A stretch of 64,000 nucleotides of DNA from Lytechinus variegatus. Its lineage: Eukaryota > Echinodermata > Echinoidea > Temnopleuroida > Toxopneustidae. Location: NCBI RefSeq assembly GCF_018143015.1, contig NC_054746.1, positions 36,550,830-36,614,829 of the forward strand, in the 5' to 3' direction. Every line of letters starts with the position of its first letter. Positions within the stretch are counted from its first letter, which is position 1. The notes beneath the pieces were generated by a model. That model was given only the letters and a program-made list of their open reading frames with translations, was not told the DNA's origin and ran no database searches. Shown piece by piece: positions 53,401 through 64,000 of this stretch. Made by a program: the position numbers and the translations under genes.

Positions 53401-56400
53401 TGAATACAAACTAGTACTTACCAAAAGCCACAGTCCAACAATCTCTCTTGCTCTCCCCATCAGCAGGTTCCATACAAGCTACCGGTTTGTCTTTCTGTCT
53501 TGGATCCCAAATTTTTACAGCGCCTAAAGTTTGATAAAGATGACACAAGGTTAACCCCTTTTATTCCTTCATATATAGTTACAAAACGAGTTAGTAGTGT
53601 CCTCACACCTACTTTTTTTTTTTTAAAGAAGTAATTGAAATGTGATAAAAATATTTCATGGATTGCAGCTGAAGGTGGTCAACATACTTTACAATATATT
53701 TGTGATTCAACCAATGCCAGGATTGTGGTATATTCCTGCAATAAATTGTTATCACTATCAAGTCTACTGTGTTGCTCTGACTGGTGTATACAAATACTTA
53801 TCGTCAAGCGCACTTGTAAGAATTGCATGCACAAAGTACATTTGGAACAGTTTGGATTGTTTCATGGTATCTAGTGTGTAATTATTATAATGCCCAAGCC
53901 TGTGTAATATTAAGATAGAGGTGTGGATCCTTGTTAATTGACAAGTCATCCTCATTTTAACACCACAAGGGGTCAACAGAACTAGTCATTAGTACCAGAC
54001 TAACAGTCAGTCAGCAAATTTTGCAGTTAGCTAAAATAAATGACTAGTAACGTCGAAAATAAATGACTGGTAATGAATTTTAGCCAGTCAATTGATTAGG
54101 ATACACATCACCATTTTACGTTTATTCTATGATTTTGAGGAAGGGGAGCCACTTTCCTCAAATCATTGTTGGATTGAAATTATTTGTACAACTCTTAGCC
54201 CGCCCTCCCCCTACTTTCCCCTGAAATATTTGGTTCATTTCATGTAGAGTCCATCATTTGCACCATTTATATTCCTTTGACATCACTGATTATATCTTAC
54301 CATCTCTGCTCCCTGTTGCTATCTCAGGTGCTCCTTCACCAACGCCAAGACCTCCAACTCCATCAATACAGTTAATGATCTCCTTGTGTGCAGCTACAGA
54401 ATAAACTGGTCTCTCCAATTTCTCTAGGTTCCTGATTACATTGAAAAAGCAATGACCCCATTAATGTTGAAGACTTACAGCAAATTCATTAAATGTATTT
54501 CAATATGTATTGAATATCAAATTATAGATGACAGTCTATCAATTCCAATGGCACTTTATGTATACATGTGCAGCATCTATTGTTAGAATCATATGAGACC
54601 ACATAATCAGTGAATAGCAGACTGATGACTGCAACTTCAATGTTCTTCAAACACTGATCTCATCTTTGAGACCAACACTCCCACTGTTCCAGAGTGATCT
54701 TATACCCTTTTTAGACAGGCTAAAATTTCCTTAACCCCGTACTATTGGTGGGGCTAAATGGCAATTTAGCTCCACCTATAGTACGGGGTTAAGCTTAGCC
54801 CACTTTCGTTTTACACAGCGTTTTTGCAAAGTGGGCTAACCCCACCTATAGTACGGGATTATTTGGCCCTGCAAAAAAGCAGGGTTATCCCACCAATTGC
54901 GGTGCTAAGAGCAATAGTACGGGGTTAAGATCGCATGTGTAAAACGAAAGTGGGCTAAGCTTAACCCCGTACTATAAGTGGGGCTACCTATAGTACGGGG
55001 TTAAGGAAATTGTAGCGTGTGTAAGCACTTGTACTACGAATGATCGACAAAAACCACTAGTCCGGGGTTAGCGAGTTTCGTGTGTAAAAAGCAAGCATTC
55101 CTTATCCGGGGTTAGCAATAACAATTTGGCATGTGTGAAAAGGAAAAAAAATAGTACGGGGTTAAGGATAGTACGGGGTTAGCGATAGTCAGGGGTTAAG
55201 AAAATCCTGTGTAAAAAGGGCATTAGCTGATAGTCAACTTATCCATTGACACTTGTATTATAAGCCTGAAGCTTATGCAGCTCAACACGATGTTCTAAAT
55301 GCCCCAAAATTGCTAATTATCAAGTTTAATTTGGCTCATGATTGGCCAAGAAGTCAGATAGAAATGACCCTGCCACCAAGATGTGCTATTGCACAGCATA
55401 TACACAGCCTGAGGCTATACACACATATGCATGTATGTCATATCAGATGTATAGCTTGCTTTTTTTTATCTTAATGGCAGAGGTCACCCTTCCAGTTTTC
55501 CTCAGCTTGCACTTACTATTCAAACCGTTGTTACAGACTTTCTCTAGACTTACAATGCATAGATACCTTGCTCATTTATTCAGAAAGAAATCTGGAAATC
55601 TTATTGGCTCAAGTCTCCCTTCAATCTTCCTGTTTGGCTAGCAGACATTATGCTGTTCAAGTACCATTGAGCCACATTGAGCAACCAAATTATCTCACAA
55701 CTGACCATTATTAGAGCTCTGCTGTGTGGTCAATATTCCTATAAAAAATATTAGCAATCATCACATTGATGAATTGAATGGTTAGAGAGTAGTTCTTAAA
55801 AGTATTCATACATGCTTTGCTGGGTCTTACCAAATTCTCATATTGCCATTGAAGTCTCCCGTGGCTAAATCCCTCTGCTTCAAACTAGCAGCTCCAAATG
55901 TTCCACATTTGAAGGCTTCTTTCTTTTCCACCTGATGAATACAAACAGAAATAATAAAAACTTCAAAGATTAGATTTAATATCAGAGCTTAAATTAATGA
56001 TTGACCTCAATCTCATTGCCCCTCTGATTTGATTGAATACATTGATGCCATTTTTATTACTTGCCAATTTGTATTGTAAAATGGAAATATGCCCTATACA
56101 AAAGTATCTTTTCTTACAAAAATATTGAAAATGAAGGCATGGATTACTGTACCTAATTTATTTGAAATACCACCCAAAAATTCTAGAATAGTCCAACTCA
56201 CTGACACTGAACAATGGTGTTTCCAGACATGTCATTTTTCACTACCATTTAATAATTGATAATACATCATTTATCATGCTTGTATGTATGCCCGTGTGTC
56301 AATATTTTGTGCACAACTTTATTTCTCAAACAATCATTTATCTTTAAAAAAAAATCAACAACTTACAAATTTGACATCATCCACATGAAAACCGACCTAG

Positions 56401-59400
56401 AATTACCCATTTCTTTTCTATAAAATCAGAATTCGTGAAAATATAACACCACCAAATTTGTCACCTTTAGTGCCCATTCTGAGAAAAATCTGAACATCTT
56501 GACAAGGAACAGGAAACCACAATTTTGCAAGTAAATATGGAGATATCTATACCATAAGTGAAAGGTATTCTATGGCAGTTTGCTGTCCATGTTGTATATT
56601 AGGTACATGTACCGGTACATACATTGTATTTTGAACTTGACATTTTGTTTAACATTATGTCTGTGTATGTCCTGCAGGTTGCTTGTCTCTTTGAACATAT
56701 TTTCTTCCTTGTTTAATATCTTTTCATTGTTTGTACTTGTTAATATATACATGTATTTGGGCAGTTCCATAAAATAGTAAACCTTTTGGTCAAAATTTCA
56801 AAATCCTACAAACAGAACAAATTAGGTATCACTTGAAAGCTAAGACACTGAAATGTATAAATCTGAAAGAAATAATTTCAAACAATGTATCGTTTCATTT
56901 TGGCAAGGCATTGAAGTCACCATAGCAACAAAATAGAATTTTACTTATTTTAAAAGGTCAAGTTTGCAACAAATTTTAAACCTTTTATAAGCTTTGAAAT
57001 AATCAAAGTTGGATGTTGTCCAAGTTGTTATTATGTCAGGTTTCTAAAAAATAAGTTAGGTTTTTTCTATTTTTCTTATATTTTTTAAACCAAATATATT
57101 AAAAGCAGGCACTTTCAAATGTACGTCCGACCCCTTTTCACATACACTTTTTTTCTTACAAGCAAAACAAAAGCAGATAAATTTTCCCAAAGTCAGATGC
57201 AAAGCAAGCTTGGTTTGTTTAATATATACACCAGAAGGTAGCTCACCACTAGTCCGGGATTTCAAGTTAAGTGGGGGTCGGACGTACAACTTTTTTGTAC
57301 GTCCGACCCCCTGTACGTCCGACCCCTTTGAAACTTTTTTTATGAAGTTATCTTTCACTGCTCAGATATTTTTTGCAAAAGTTTAATATCATAACATCTT
57401 TTACTCATATCAATCTTTCAAAATTGAATACAAATTTCAATTTCAATCTAGTTTATAATGACCTTTTTTGTATTTTCTTTACCCAACAAATACTGGGGGC
57501 AAAATTCACCTTCCATCTTTAACATTTTGCATGATAGTTCTTTAACACACCTTGATATCGCTGTATAGTTTTATTGGTTTTTTCTTTGAAGTCTTGCACA
57601 AGTTTTGAGACCAATTTCACAAAGAATACCACACATTTTTGACAATATGTAGATTTTTAAATGATGATATCATCTTCAAGAAATTTAGATTTATTTGTGT
57701 TTTGTGTGCAAATTCAATGGAAACTGCCTTCCTTCATCTCAAATTATCACATTACTTAGTGAATTTAGTGGTAATTATGACTGAATAATAGCCTGCAGGA
57801 AATTAAAAAAGAAAATCAAAATTAAAAACCTACAAATACATGAGAAATTTAATAAACAAAGAAGTTCCATATAAAATAAGAAATTGCCCCTTCCCCTCAA
57901 TCTCAGGTACAGCAATTGCCCCTCTATGGGAAATAGATCTGCCCATTTGCTATAATGATACATGGATGTCTAGACTATTCTATTTTCGCCTATAGGGGTG
58001 TAAGTTATGAAAATGTGAAGGGTTATTCATTTAATTTTGACTTGTTCTCATTTCTTTATTTCTGCATCAACCTTGTTCAAACTTGGTACAAATGATCCTT
58101 GGTTGATACCATGTGTGTGTTGATGAGGTCAAAGGTCATCTAGGGGTCAAAAGATAAAAGGCCAGATTTTGTTTAAATCAATTTTTTTTGTTTGCATCAA
58201 TACTGTTCAAACTTGAAACACAAAATCAGTGGGTAATACAAGTTTTTTGTTGAAGATAATTTCTAAGGTTATTTAGGGGTCAAAAGGTCATTTTTGCTCA
58301 TTTTGTTTGTTATTTCAAGGTCAATTGTTCAAGCTTTCTAGGGGTCAAAAGTTAACTTTCGATACCGGTAGTTTTTTATGTGTATGTATTCAAACTTGGA
58401 ACAAATTATCAGTGGGTAGTACCACATATTTGTTAAAGAGGATGGAGAGGTCAAATGTCATCTAGGTGTAAAAATGTCAAATGACATATTTCTGCATTAA
58501 TTTTGCCCAAACTTGGAACAAAACGATCAGTGGGAAAAATTACATGTGTTCTTGAGGATGGAGAGATCAAAGGTCATCTAGGGGTCAAAAGGTCATATTG
58601 CATGTTTTGTTGATTGCAACATCAGGGAAGACTCATGGTTCGTAACCCACCTTGTTCTAAACAAAGTTTGTAACAGGACAAGTTTTTTAATGTTAAAGAA
58701 ATTCTTTGTCATGTCTTTTGCAAACCATTAAAAAAGATACATTTTACTTGAAGTTTAACAGTAAAAAATATCCTGCATTGTGTGAATAGTTGAGTTGTTT
58801 CATTATTGATGTGATCTAAAAATGTAGATATCAAAATGGAAACAGTTTAAACCCACTGACTCATTTGTAATAGATATGAGGAGCATTTTGCTTGACTGTA
58901 AGAAAATCAGTATGGGGGTCGGACGTACACTGTCTGAATGCATGTCAACTTTAATCAAGCATAACTCTTCACCAGCATCAGATTCATTTGTTAATTCCGT
59001 CTTATGTTAAATACAACTAACCAAACAGTACGTATATTTAAAAAATCCAGTTTAGAATGTCTATGTTTTGTGTAACTGATCTTCAAAGGGGGTCGGACGT
59101 ACAGTGTGCAAATATTTTGTACAATGTCCGTCCGACCCCTTCAAAGTGTACGTCCGACCCCAAATAGATCAGCCTGTAACTAAAACAAGGCAATGCCTAT
59201 CATTTTCTTTGCTTCATTTCTTTTAAGATTCATCCTTTAGCTAACAGCTCATATTAGAATTTTAGTACCTGCATCACAAAAATCACAGAGATTTTGACAT
59301 GAACTCTAAAAGCATAAAACCTGCTTTCGTCTGATGTACGTCCGACCCCTCACATTTTTGCCCATATTTTCTATTCTTCATATTGCAGCCTGGTCCTGTC

Positions 59401-61279
59401 ATGGTGTAATGATAACCTAGGTCACGTGTTATGATATACTAAAAAAAATAAAACACTGCTATCAAATCAAAGGAGATACAGCTCTTAAATGTGTCCGAAT
59501 GTACGTCCGACCTTTATGGAATGACCCATTTGTTACTTGTATGCAGGGCCCCCAAGAAAAAGTGCTAAGTCCACTGATGGGGTTACCCTGGGTAAACAAA
59601 ATGAAATGAATAAATAAAATAAATAATAAATGTCCACACAACTCATGTGCAAAATACGGTCACGCTTTTAAAAATTCAAATTTTTCTGCATTTTTTTTTG
59701 AACTTTGCAATCAGTATCATGACTCATGCATGTATTTTTTACAAGTGGAACACCTCTGGCTGTCTCGGGCTCTACCCTGGGGTGGCATTCTGAAAATTGT
59801 CTTAACATTTCTTGTAACTCAGCAAGATACATGTAACAGCTCACTAATTATTGTCTTAAATCAGTATTCTGAAAATTGTCTTATCTCTGTAAGGACGTCC
59901 CCTATTTTCCCTATTGACACGCCCAATATTGTCATCAACCAATCATTAAAGTTGCTATATATGCTTAGGCCAACCAATAGAAGTGTCTTTTCTGAATATT
60001 ATTATAAGCGTATTGTTGACACGAGGCATATTTTCCTTGCAGATTGCGCCCCCGACGCTTATGCATATGCGCCACTGTGCTAAATATACATGTGGCTGAT
60101 CTCAGTCATATTTTCTTTGAAAAGATTCATCTCCATTGCCAATTTTTAATTGCTGAAAAGTCTACCGATCCGTCTCTGTAGTGTCTTTGGAATGTCTCCT
60201 GCAGTAAACCATGTTCTTGAGGAATGCAGAAAGAAATAATTATTTTTGATTGAGAAATATGTCGCATATGCAACATTACATGTAAGTTACAATATAGGAA
60301 TAACGCATTCCGCGGAGTTGTTTAGCGAATATGCAGTGCACGAGAGGTTTCTTCTGAGCATGCGTACTCCACACGAGCCGGAGGCGAGTGTGGAGTGTGC
60401 ATGCGAAGAAGAAACCTCGAGTGCACTGCATATCGCTGAAAAACGACGGGTAAAATGCGTTATTCCTTTTATAAGATGGCTAAGTAATTTCGATCGCAAT
60501 TTTAAGCACCTTATATGAGAAAGAAATAATGAAATAGATCTAAATCAAATATAAAAAATTTTGAAATTGCACTTACCGTGGGTTAGACAATTTGGGTGCG
60601 CGAAATTTGCACGGGCGTGCAGGGATAGACACTTTTCGCGAATGATCACGTGGTACGCTTTGACCAATCAGCAAGCTGCAAATTATTTAGCCATCTTATA
60701 ATACTCAATATACCCCCCCACCTCTTGTCAATTTTCTTGTTATTTTTGCAAGTTAATAACATAACGCAAAGAGAATTTTCAGAATACCTTTTATCTAGAT
60801 ACGTTATCTTGCGAACATAGAAATTTAAATTTTAGGCACCGTTTCATTTTTAACTTAAAGTTAAAGTACATGTAGCCTATCATTATTTATAGCTCTGTCC
60901 TCAGGCTCTGACATCATACAGATACACGCTCAGTGAAAGTTATACAAGAAAGAAAATAATAGGACTACAAGGAAAGATATAAGAATTTTTTTTTTTTAGT
61001 ATTGTGCATTGACAGTGGACTAGTGTAGTGTGACTGGTGTCCATATTGTAAAATCAATACCACGGCAGTGCCACCCCCCCGCCGGAACAACGAATCTGAT
61101 ACTACCTCGTGTATTAATTTAGGTTCCCCTTGATCCATCTCGAACACTTGCAAAGCCCCCGTCTGTCTCGGGTGGCAACCAAGCACAACGAACCGGGCAC
61201 TTCTGGGGATCCATTTCACGTCGTATAGCGTTATGTTCAAGGATTTTGTAGCATGAATTATGATCTGTGGTTTGTCCAT
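50233..61279 (-). CDS. WDR92: WDR92/DNAAF10 WD40 protein (8 exons, in-frame TAG in exon 5)
   Basis: A seven-bladed WD40 protein that in other animals works with R2TP/prefoldin-like co-chaperones to preassemble axonemal dyneins in the cytoplasm. Minus-strand exons: 61106-61279, 55831-55931, 54301-54431, 53422-53523, 52852-52985, 51853-51987, 50983-51080, 50233-50440. All join in phase at GT-AG, 360 codons (human 357). Landmarks: [115 protein letters not shown] and a C-terminus [20 protein letters not shown]. The start aligns with human MSAFEKPQII; an upstream in-frame ATG at 61357 is possible. Exon 5 has an extra 18 nt after LFDLRNM with a TAG (52891-52893), codon 201. Without it the product is about 354 aa and intact. 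As read, translation stops after three to four blades. Confidence 0.93.
50983..51080 (-). CDS. WDR92: WDR92 exon 7
   Basis: Residues 260-291, [20 protein letters not shown] to INLWK, plus two bases of Tyr292. The donor is GTAAGT. Confidence 0.93.
51853..51987 (-). CDS. WDR92: WDR92 exon 6
   Basis: Residues 215-259, [20 protein letters not shown] to [10 protein letters not shown]. The donor is GTAAGA. Confidence 0.93.
52472..52506 (+). other. Hammerhead-like core motif (CTGAAGA-stem-GAAAC)
   Basis: CTGAAGA, a 7-bp hairpin (CGGACAG/CTGTCCG) and GAAACGTC occur in the order of a hammerhead ribozyme core. Penelope-like retroelements are known to carry such motifs. A convincing helix I closing the core is not visible locally, so activity is doubtful. 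About 230 bp of pyrimidine-rich sequence follows. It lies in WDR92 intron 5, antisense to the gene. Confidence 0.35.
52852..52985 (-). CDS. WDR92: WDR92 exon 5 with in-frame TAG
   Basis: Reads [28 protein letters not shown], then six extra codons RRG-stop-HD, then [11 protein letters not shown]. The frame on both sides is kept and flanking residues match the family (human NMALRWETNIKNG), so this is a clean 18-nt insertion (CGCAGGGGCTAGCACGAC) between Met and Ser. It is too short for an intron and has no internal GT donor at its start. Confidence 0.9.
53422..53523 (-). CDS. WDR92: WDR92 exon 4
   Basis: Residues 136-169, [20 protein letters not shown] to RDCWTVAF. Acceptor is CTTTAG and donor GTAAGT. 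Confidence 0.93.
53524..54300. other. WDR92 intron 3
   Basis: AT-rich intron without recognisable repeat boundaries. The other short introns (50441-50982, 51081-51852, 52986-53421) are equally featureless. Confidence 0.5.
54301..54431 (-). CDS. WDR92: WDR92 exon 3
   Basis: Residues 92-135, [19 protein letters not shown] to [10 protein letters not shown]. The donor is GTAAGA. Confidence 0.93.
54705..55220. mobile_element. MITE with AGTACGGGGTTA array
   Basis: Inverted ends CCCTTTTTAGACAGG and CCCTTTTTACACAGG. The word AGTACGGGGTTA or its complement occurs about eight times with a few variants (GTCCGGGGTTAGC), in both orientations. Words such as TGTGTAAAACGAAAGTGGGC are also repeated in inverse. 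516 bp, non-coding, in WDR92 intron 2. No target duplication was resolved. Confidence 0.82.
55221..55830. other. WDR92 intron 2, remainder
   Basis: No repeat boundary or second gene recognised between the MITE and exon 2. Confidence 0.5.
55831..55931 (-). CDS. WDR92: WDR92 exon 2
   Basis: Residues 59-91, [20 protein letters not shown] to GNMRI, plus two bases of Trp92. The donor is GTAAGA. Confidence 0.93.
55932..56754. other. WDR92 intron 1, 3' part
   Basis: AT-rich intron sequence upstream of copy B. Nothing recognised. Confidence 0.5.
56759..59527 (-). mobile_element. GTCGGACGTACA-family DNA transposon, copy B
   Basis: 2,769 bp, inverted relative to copy A (7649-10181). Ends are GGGCAGTTCCATAAA on the left and the inverse of GGGTCATTCCATAAA on the right. 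The 4-bp duplication ATTT lies at 56755-56758 and 59528-59531. Ten copies of the GTCGGACGTACA word (one variant near 59126) sit at the same positions and orientations as in copy A. Sampled stretches differ by only about two bases in 140. Copy B carries extra sequence near 57900-58030. No transposase seen. Confidence 0.86.
59546..59632 (+). mobile_element. SINE 3' end fragment
   Basis: AAAAAGTGCTAAGTCCACTG and GGTTACCCTGGGTAAACAAA followed by an AATAAA-rich tail look like the 3' end of a tRNA-derived SINE whose head is absent. Copy B lies immediately upstream, so its insertion may have removed or displaced the head. Confidence 0.4.
59779..60800. mobile_element. Partial GGTATTCTGA-family element
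   Basis: Starts GGGGTGGCATTCTGAAAATTG, with a second CAGTATTCTGAAAATTG near 59868. A right-side counterpart (GAGAATTTTCAGAATACC) lies at about 60771-60788, but the terminal CCACCCC is missing. Inverted TTATAAGATGGCTAA words at 60468 and 60690 and a small palindrome (60296-60466) are nested inside. Confidence 0.5.
60296..60466. mobile_element. Palindromic MITE, AGGAATAACGCATT ends
   Basis: About 170 bp. AGGAATAACGCATT, ATATGCAGTGCAC, GAGGTTTCTTCT and GCATGC on the left are mirrored on the right around a CTCCACACGAGCCGG / CGAGTGTGGAG centre. Open frames on both strands are by-products of the palindrome. Confidence 0.8.
61106..61279 (-). CDS. WDR92: WDR92 exon 1
   Basis: Residues 1-58, [20 protein letters not shown] to GEPKLIHE, the first blade. 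The donor is GTAGTA. Confidence 0.92.
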
Positions 61280-61560
61280 ACTGAATTTCACACAAGTGAG
61301 AATTACGTCGGAATCAAAATATACTGTAAATAGTATCCGAATAGATGGAAATTGCAATCGGCGTCCCGTTCCTAGGTGTCGAGATTGAGAAAGTCTTTCG
61401 CGGTACGGTGTATACGCCGGCGCGGCGCGCGCTAGCGCTAGCTAGCTCGCGGCGCTGCTAGAAAAGCAAGACAAATTAAAAAGGGAAAAAATATTTACCA
61501 ATAACTACCTTTGTGCAGACCCAAAGAGGGCAGGAGAAGGGGGGGGGGGGAGGGGGGGGG
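61280..61560 (-). promoter_or_regulatory. WDR92 5' flank, GC-rich palindromes and G-run
   Basis: Upstream of the WDR92 start on the minus strand. Includes a CG-rich palindromic block (CGCCGGCGCGGCGCGCGC, GCTAGCGCTAGCTAGC) at about 61415-61455, resembling an unmethylated promoter. A near-continuous plus-strand G-run lies at 61539-61562. The transcription start is not identifiable. Confidence 0.45.
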
Positions 61561-61735
61561 GGGTAAGTGCACATCAGTGGCGGAATCGGTGGGTGCAACA
61601 TCAAATCCCACTTTTTAATGCTTTTTACGAAAAGTGTTTAAAGAAGTGGATCCCCTTTTCCTTCCCTTCCCCATGGTCAACCTTTAAAACATACATCAAA
61701 AAAATGAAATAATAATGTTCTCTGAGCAAATAAAA

Positions 61736-61831
61736 AAGCCGAAGAAAATTTCACTTTTACTATAGTTTCCATTTATTCTTCAAAAGCTGAAGAAAATTTC
61801 ACTTTTACTATAGTTTCCATTTATTCTTCAA
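61736..61831. repeat. 48-bp tandem duplication
   Basis: Two near-identical copies containing GAAGAAAATTTCACTTTTAC and TATAGTTTCCATTTATTCTT, ending exactly at the left end of the GGGCCCG element. Confidence 0.8.
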
Positions 61832-63302
61832 GGGCCCGTTTCTCAACATCCTCATAAGTCTAACTTCTTGACTAAATCGGAGATAGTGACCTATTGTCCT
61901 CTATAACCATTTCACGAAGCCCTTTTTGCCAAGATCGGGGACAAGAACCTAACTAAATATTCATGACACCTCCAAACCAGTCATAACTTCTTTCGTAATG
62001 ACATAGTGGCATCAAGTGGGTAGACTCGTGCCTCAAAATTTGAAAATTTTAAAGTCTTACATAATTAATCCTAGAAGTTGAAATTACATTGCAGAACAAG
62101 TAAGATGGCTCATTCAATGATAATTGTAAAACACCACAAAACCATTCATTTTGAAATAGTAAAATAATTGAATCGATAAAGATTCCACCACTGGACTCGT
62201 ACTCAATGTTCTCAGACCCTTATAAATATTTTGATAAATACAGTCTCTAATTTAATGCATAGAATTTGTCAAACCATATATTTCAGTATATCTATAGATT
62301 TACACAATTTCTGTTGCACTATATTTTAATGATGTATGGAATAAAAAAAAACGTACAATTATCATTTTACAAAGAAAACCTTCATGGTTTCATTCCGTAT
62401 ATCTCAGGGCTACACCCGAGGGGGGGGGCACTTACATTGACGAGTGGATACCATGTGCCACCAAAAAAACACGTAAAAAGGATGTCTTTTTCAAGATAGG
62501 GCACGTTACGTACGTAACGTGATAAGGGTGTCAAACACACAAAAATAATGAAAAAAGGGTATCTATTTCGCTAGGAATGTTACGTGTTTAGGGTCAAATT
62601 TGCGGGGATGATAAAACAAAATAAAAAAGGTTTTATAAAGGATGTCCTTTTTGCCCCAACACTACGTGTTTAGAGTCCGATTTGCACGAGATGTGGAAGG
62701 TGGTGTCCGATGTGTAAAGGTAAAACTGACGACCGACAGACCCGTGACATAACAATAAAATATTCCTTTTCCTCTATAGGGGTTCAATTTCAGGGAATAT
62801 TTGCCAATTAAGAGTATCGTTTGTTTCCTCTTTGTTAAGGGTAGGGTTTCACATGCCAATACCTGTTAAAGGGTGCATTTTCAGAATATGGAAAATACGT
62901 GTTTAGGGTGATTTTCGAAACCCCATGGTCGCGCATGGTATCCACTCGTCAATGGAACTGGCCCCCCCCAGCGGGGGGGGCGCTACACATCTCAACGTCA
63001 TGTGATTTTTCAGGAATGAAATAAATTCTTAATAATTTCATTTTATTAGCAATTAAAAGCTCCAGTCTTAATGGTTTAAGGATGTATGATGCATTTTGCC
63101 CATGTTATAAATTTGATTAGCTGTATCTCCCAATTTATCACAATAATTACATTTTATCATAATTTTGCATTTTCAATATTATGCTATTTATTACTCAGGC
63201 TACGTCTCATCTGCTCTTTCTTCCGATAGTATCGTTATTAACTCCTTGGTTAGTGGATAAAGATATGACTAACTTCTCGGCCCGGTGTTGAGAAACAGGC
63301 CC
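61832..63302. mobile_element. GGGCCCGTTTCTCAACA-ended element, copy 2
   Basis: Ends GGGCCCGTTTCTCAACATC and the inverse of GGCCTGTTTCTCAACACC. Interior similar to copy 1 (12842-14397) but shortened by deletions. Split at 62416 by a MITE. It starts about 553 bp before the WDR92 start codon. Confidence 0.78.
62416..62980. mobile_element. GAGTGGATACCATG MITE, copy 2
   Basis: 565 bp, the same family as 25627-26177 (CACTTACATTGACGAGTGG ends, ACGTACGTAACGTG, ACGTGTTTAGGGT interior). Flanking 8-mers GGCTACAC and CGCTACAC are a 7/8 duplication. The other GGGCCCG element lacks it at this site. Confidence 0.85.
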
Positions 63303-64000
63303 CAGAAAGTTATATATCCTTCTGAAGAATAAATGGAAAATATAAATATATTTATACATAACTTCACTTTGTAAAAAAAAGAAACAGGATGCTTTTTTAC
63401 TTGGCAGTCATTTTTTGATAAGTCAAACTTCATAATGAATTTGCTTCAAAAAAGTCATCAGAATTTTTGCTCACAATTTTCATACTTTGTGTGAGGTTTA
63501 GCGTAATGGGTTGTTTGCCAGGAAAGCATGAAAATATTACTATCCATGTCCCTCAGAATACCCTTCCACCCATTTTTCCTCAAATAAGATAGCCTCCCTT
63601 TTTCAAATGACAATTTTTAGTGTGTTAGTGGTCATTCTACGTTGCCATTTTCCTTTCGAACAGTGTTTTTAAATGAAATATTCTTGAAAAATTATTTGTA
63701 ATGATTTTGAAACTTTAATCATCCATTGAGCCTAAATCTGTACCCATGCTTGAAAACAAGTCATCATTCCCTCCAGCCCTCCAGTTCCAATAGCATTTGG
63801 CAAATTAATCTTCTTACACACTGACAAACCCATAACTCTAATGAATACATAGATAACGGTTACTCAAATTTCTCTGATTTTAATTTTCTTGCCCATTTCT
63901 GAAAGAAAATTTCTCTTACAACATGAACTGAGTCCTTATAAGAACTTACATTTTAAAACTTTGAGCAACACAGTTTAAAAAGACAACTTACATTGCCACT
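63303..64000. other. Right-hand flank
   Basis: AT-rich sequence with no gene or repeat boundary recognised. Confidence 0.5.

Noticed and set aside
60246-60518. Overlapping 90-aa and 70-aa frames on opposite strands
   Set aside because: Both are produced by the near-perfect palindrome at 60296-60466.

Overview
This is animal nuclear DNA: three widely split, intron-rich protein genes set in AT-rich sequence, with most intergenic and intronic space filled by DNA transposons, MITEs, tRNA-derived SINEs and LINE fragments. The protein sequences are clearly metazoan. The repeat style (TA-flanked elements with AAGG ends, tRNA-headed SINEs, large foldbacks) suggests a marine deuterostome, most like an echinoderm such as a sea urchin. 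The clade is inference; the animal origin is not.

Genes. (1) TMEM179-like four-pass membrane protein, minus strand, 4 exons, 7004-12278, 219 aa. (2) Fumarate hydratase (FH), plus strand, 10 exons, 26730-44109, 497 aa, the same exon number as the vertebrate gene. The short first exon, a likely mitochondrial presequence, was placed by splice phase and composition. (3) WDR92/DNAAF10, a WD40 cofactor for axonemal dynein assembly, minus strand, 8 exons, 50233-61279. Its exon 5 carries an 18-nt in-frame insertion containing TAG. TMEM179 and FH are divergent; FH and WDR92 converge. The three genes have no obvious shared pathway (membrane protein, TCA cycle, cilia).

Layout. 1-7003: sparse, one TA-flanked MITE. 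7004-12278: TMEM179, whose intron 3 holds a SINE split by a 2.5-kb transposon (copy A). 12.3-26.6 kb: transposon-rich spacer with a motif-array element interrupted by a GGGCCCG-ended element, a three-level nest with two perfect 8-bp target duplications, a LINE fragment, a mariner-like element, octamer repeats, and three inverted-repeat elements packed end to end up to 94 bp before the FH start codon. 26.7-44.1 kb: FH; intron 1 holds a LINE end inserted in tandem repeats, and intron 4 holds a 4.2-kb TA-flanked element containing a 154-bp minisatellite and a 2-kb foldback. 44.1-50.2 kb: convergent spacer with two more elements and one unassigned open exon. 50.2-61.3 kb: WDR92, with copy B of the 2.5-kb family in opposite orientation and another motif-array MITE. 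61.3-64 kb: WDR92 upstream region with a second nested GGGCCCG-ended element.

The most unusual pattern is that several apparently unrelated non-autonomous elements share one design: a 10-15 bp word repeated many times in both orientations near the ends (GTCGGACGTACA; AGTACGGGGTTA; GGTATTCTGA; AACTGGTTCCAGTT). The clearest case is the GTCGGACGTACA family (7649-10181 and 56759-59527), with ten copies of the word per element, 15-bp end repeats and 4-bp target duplications.
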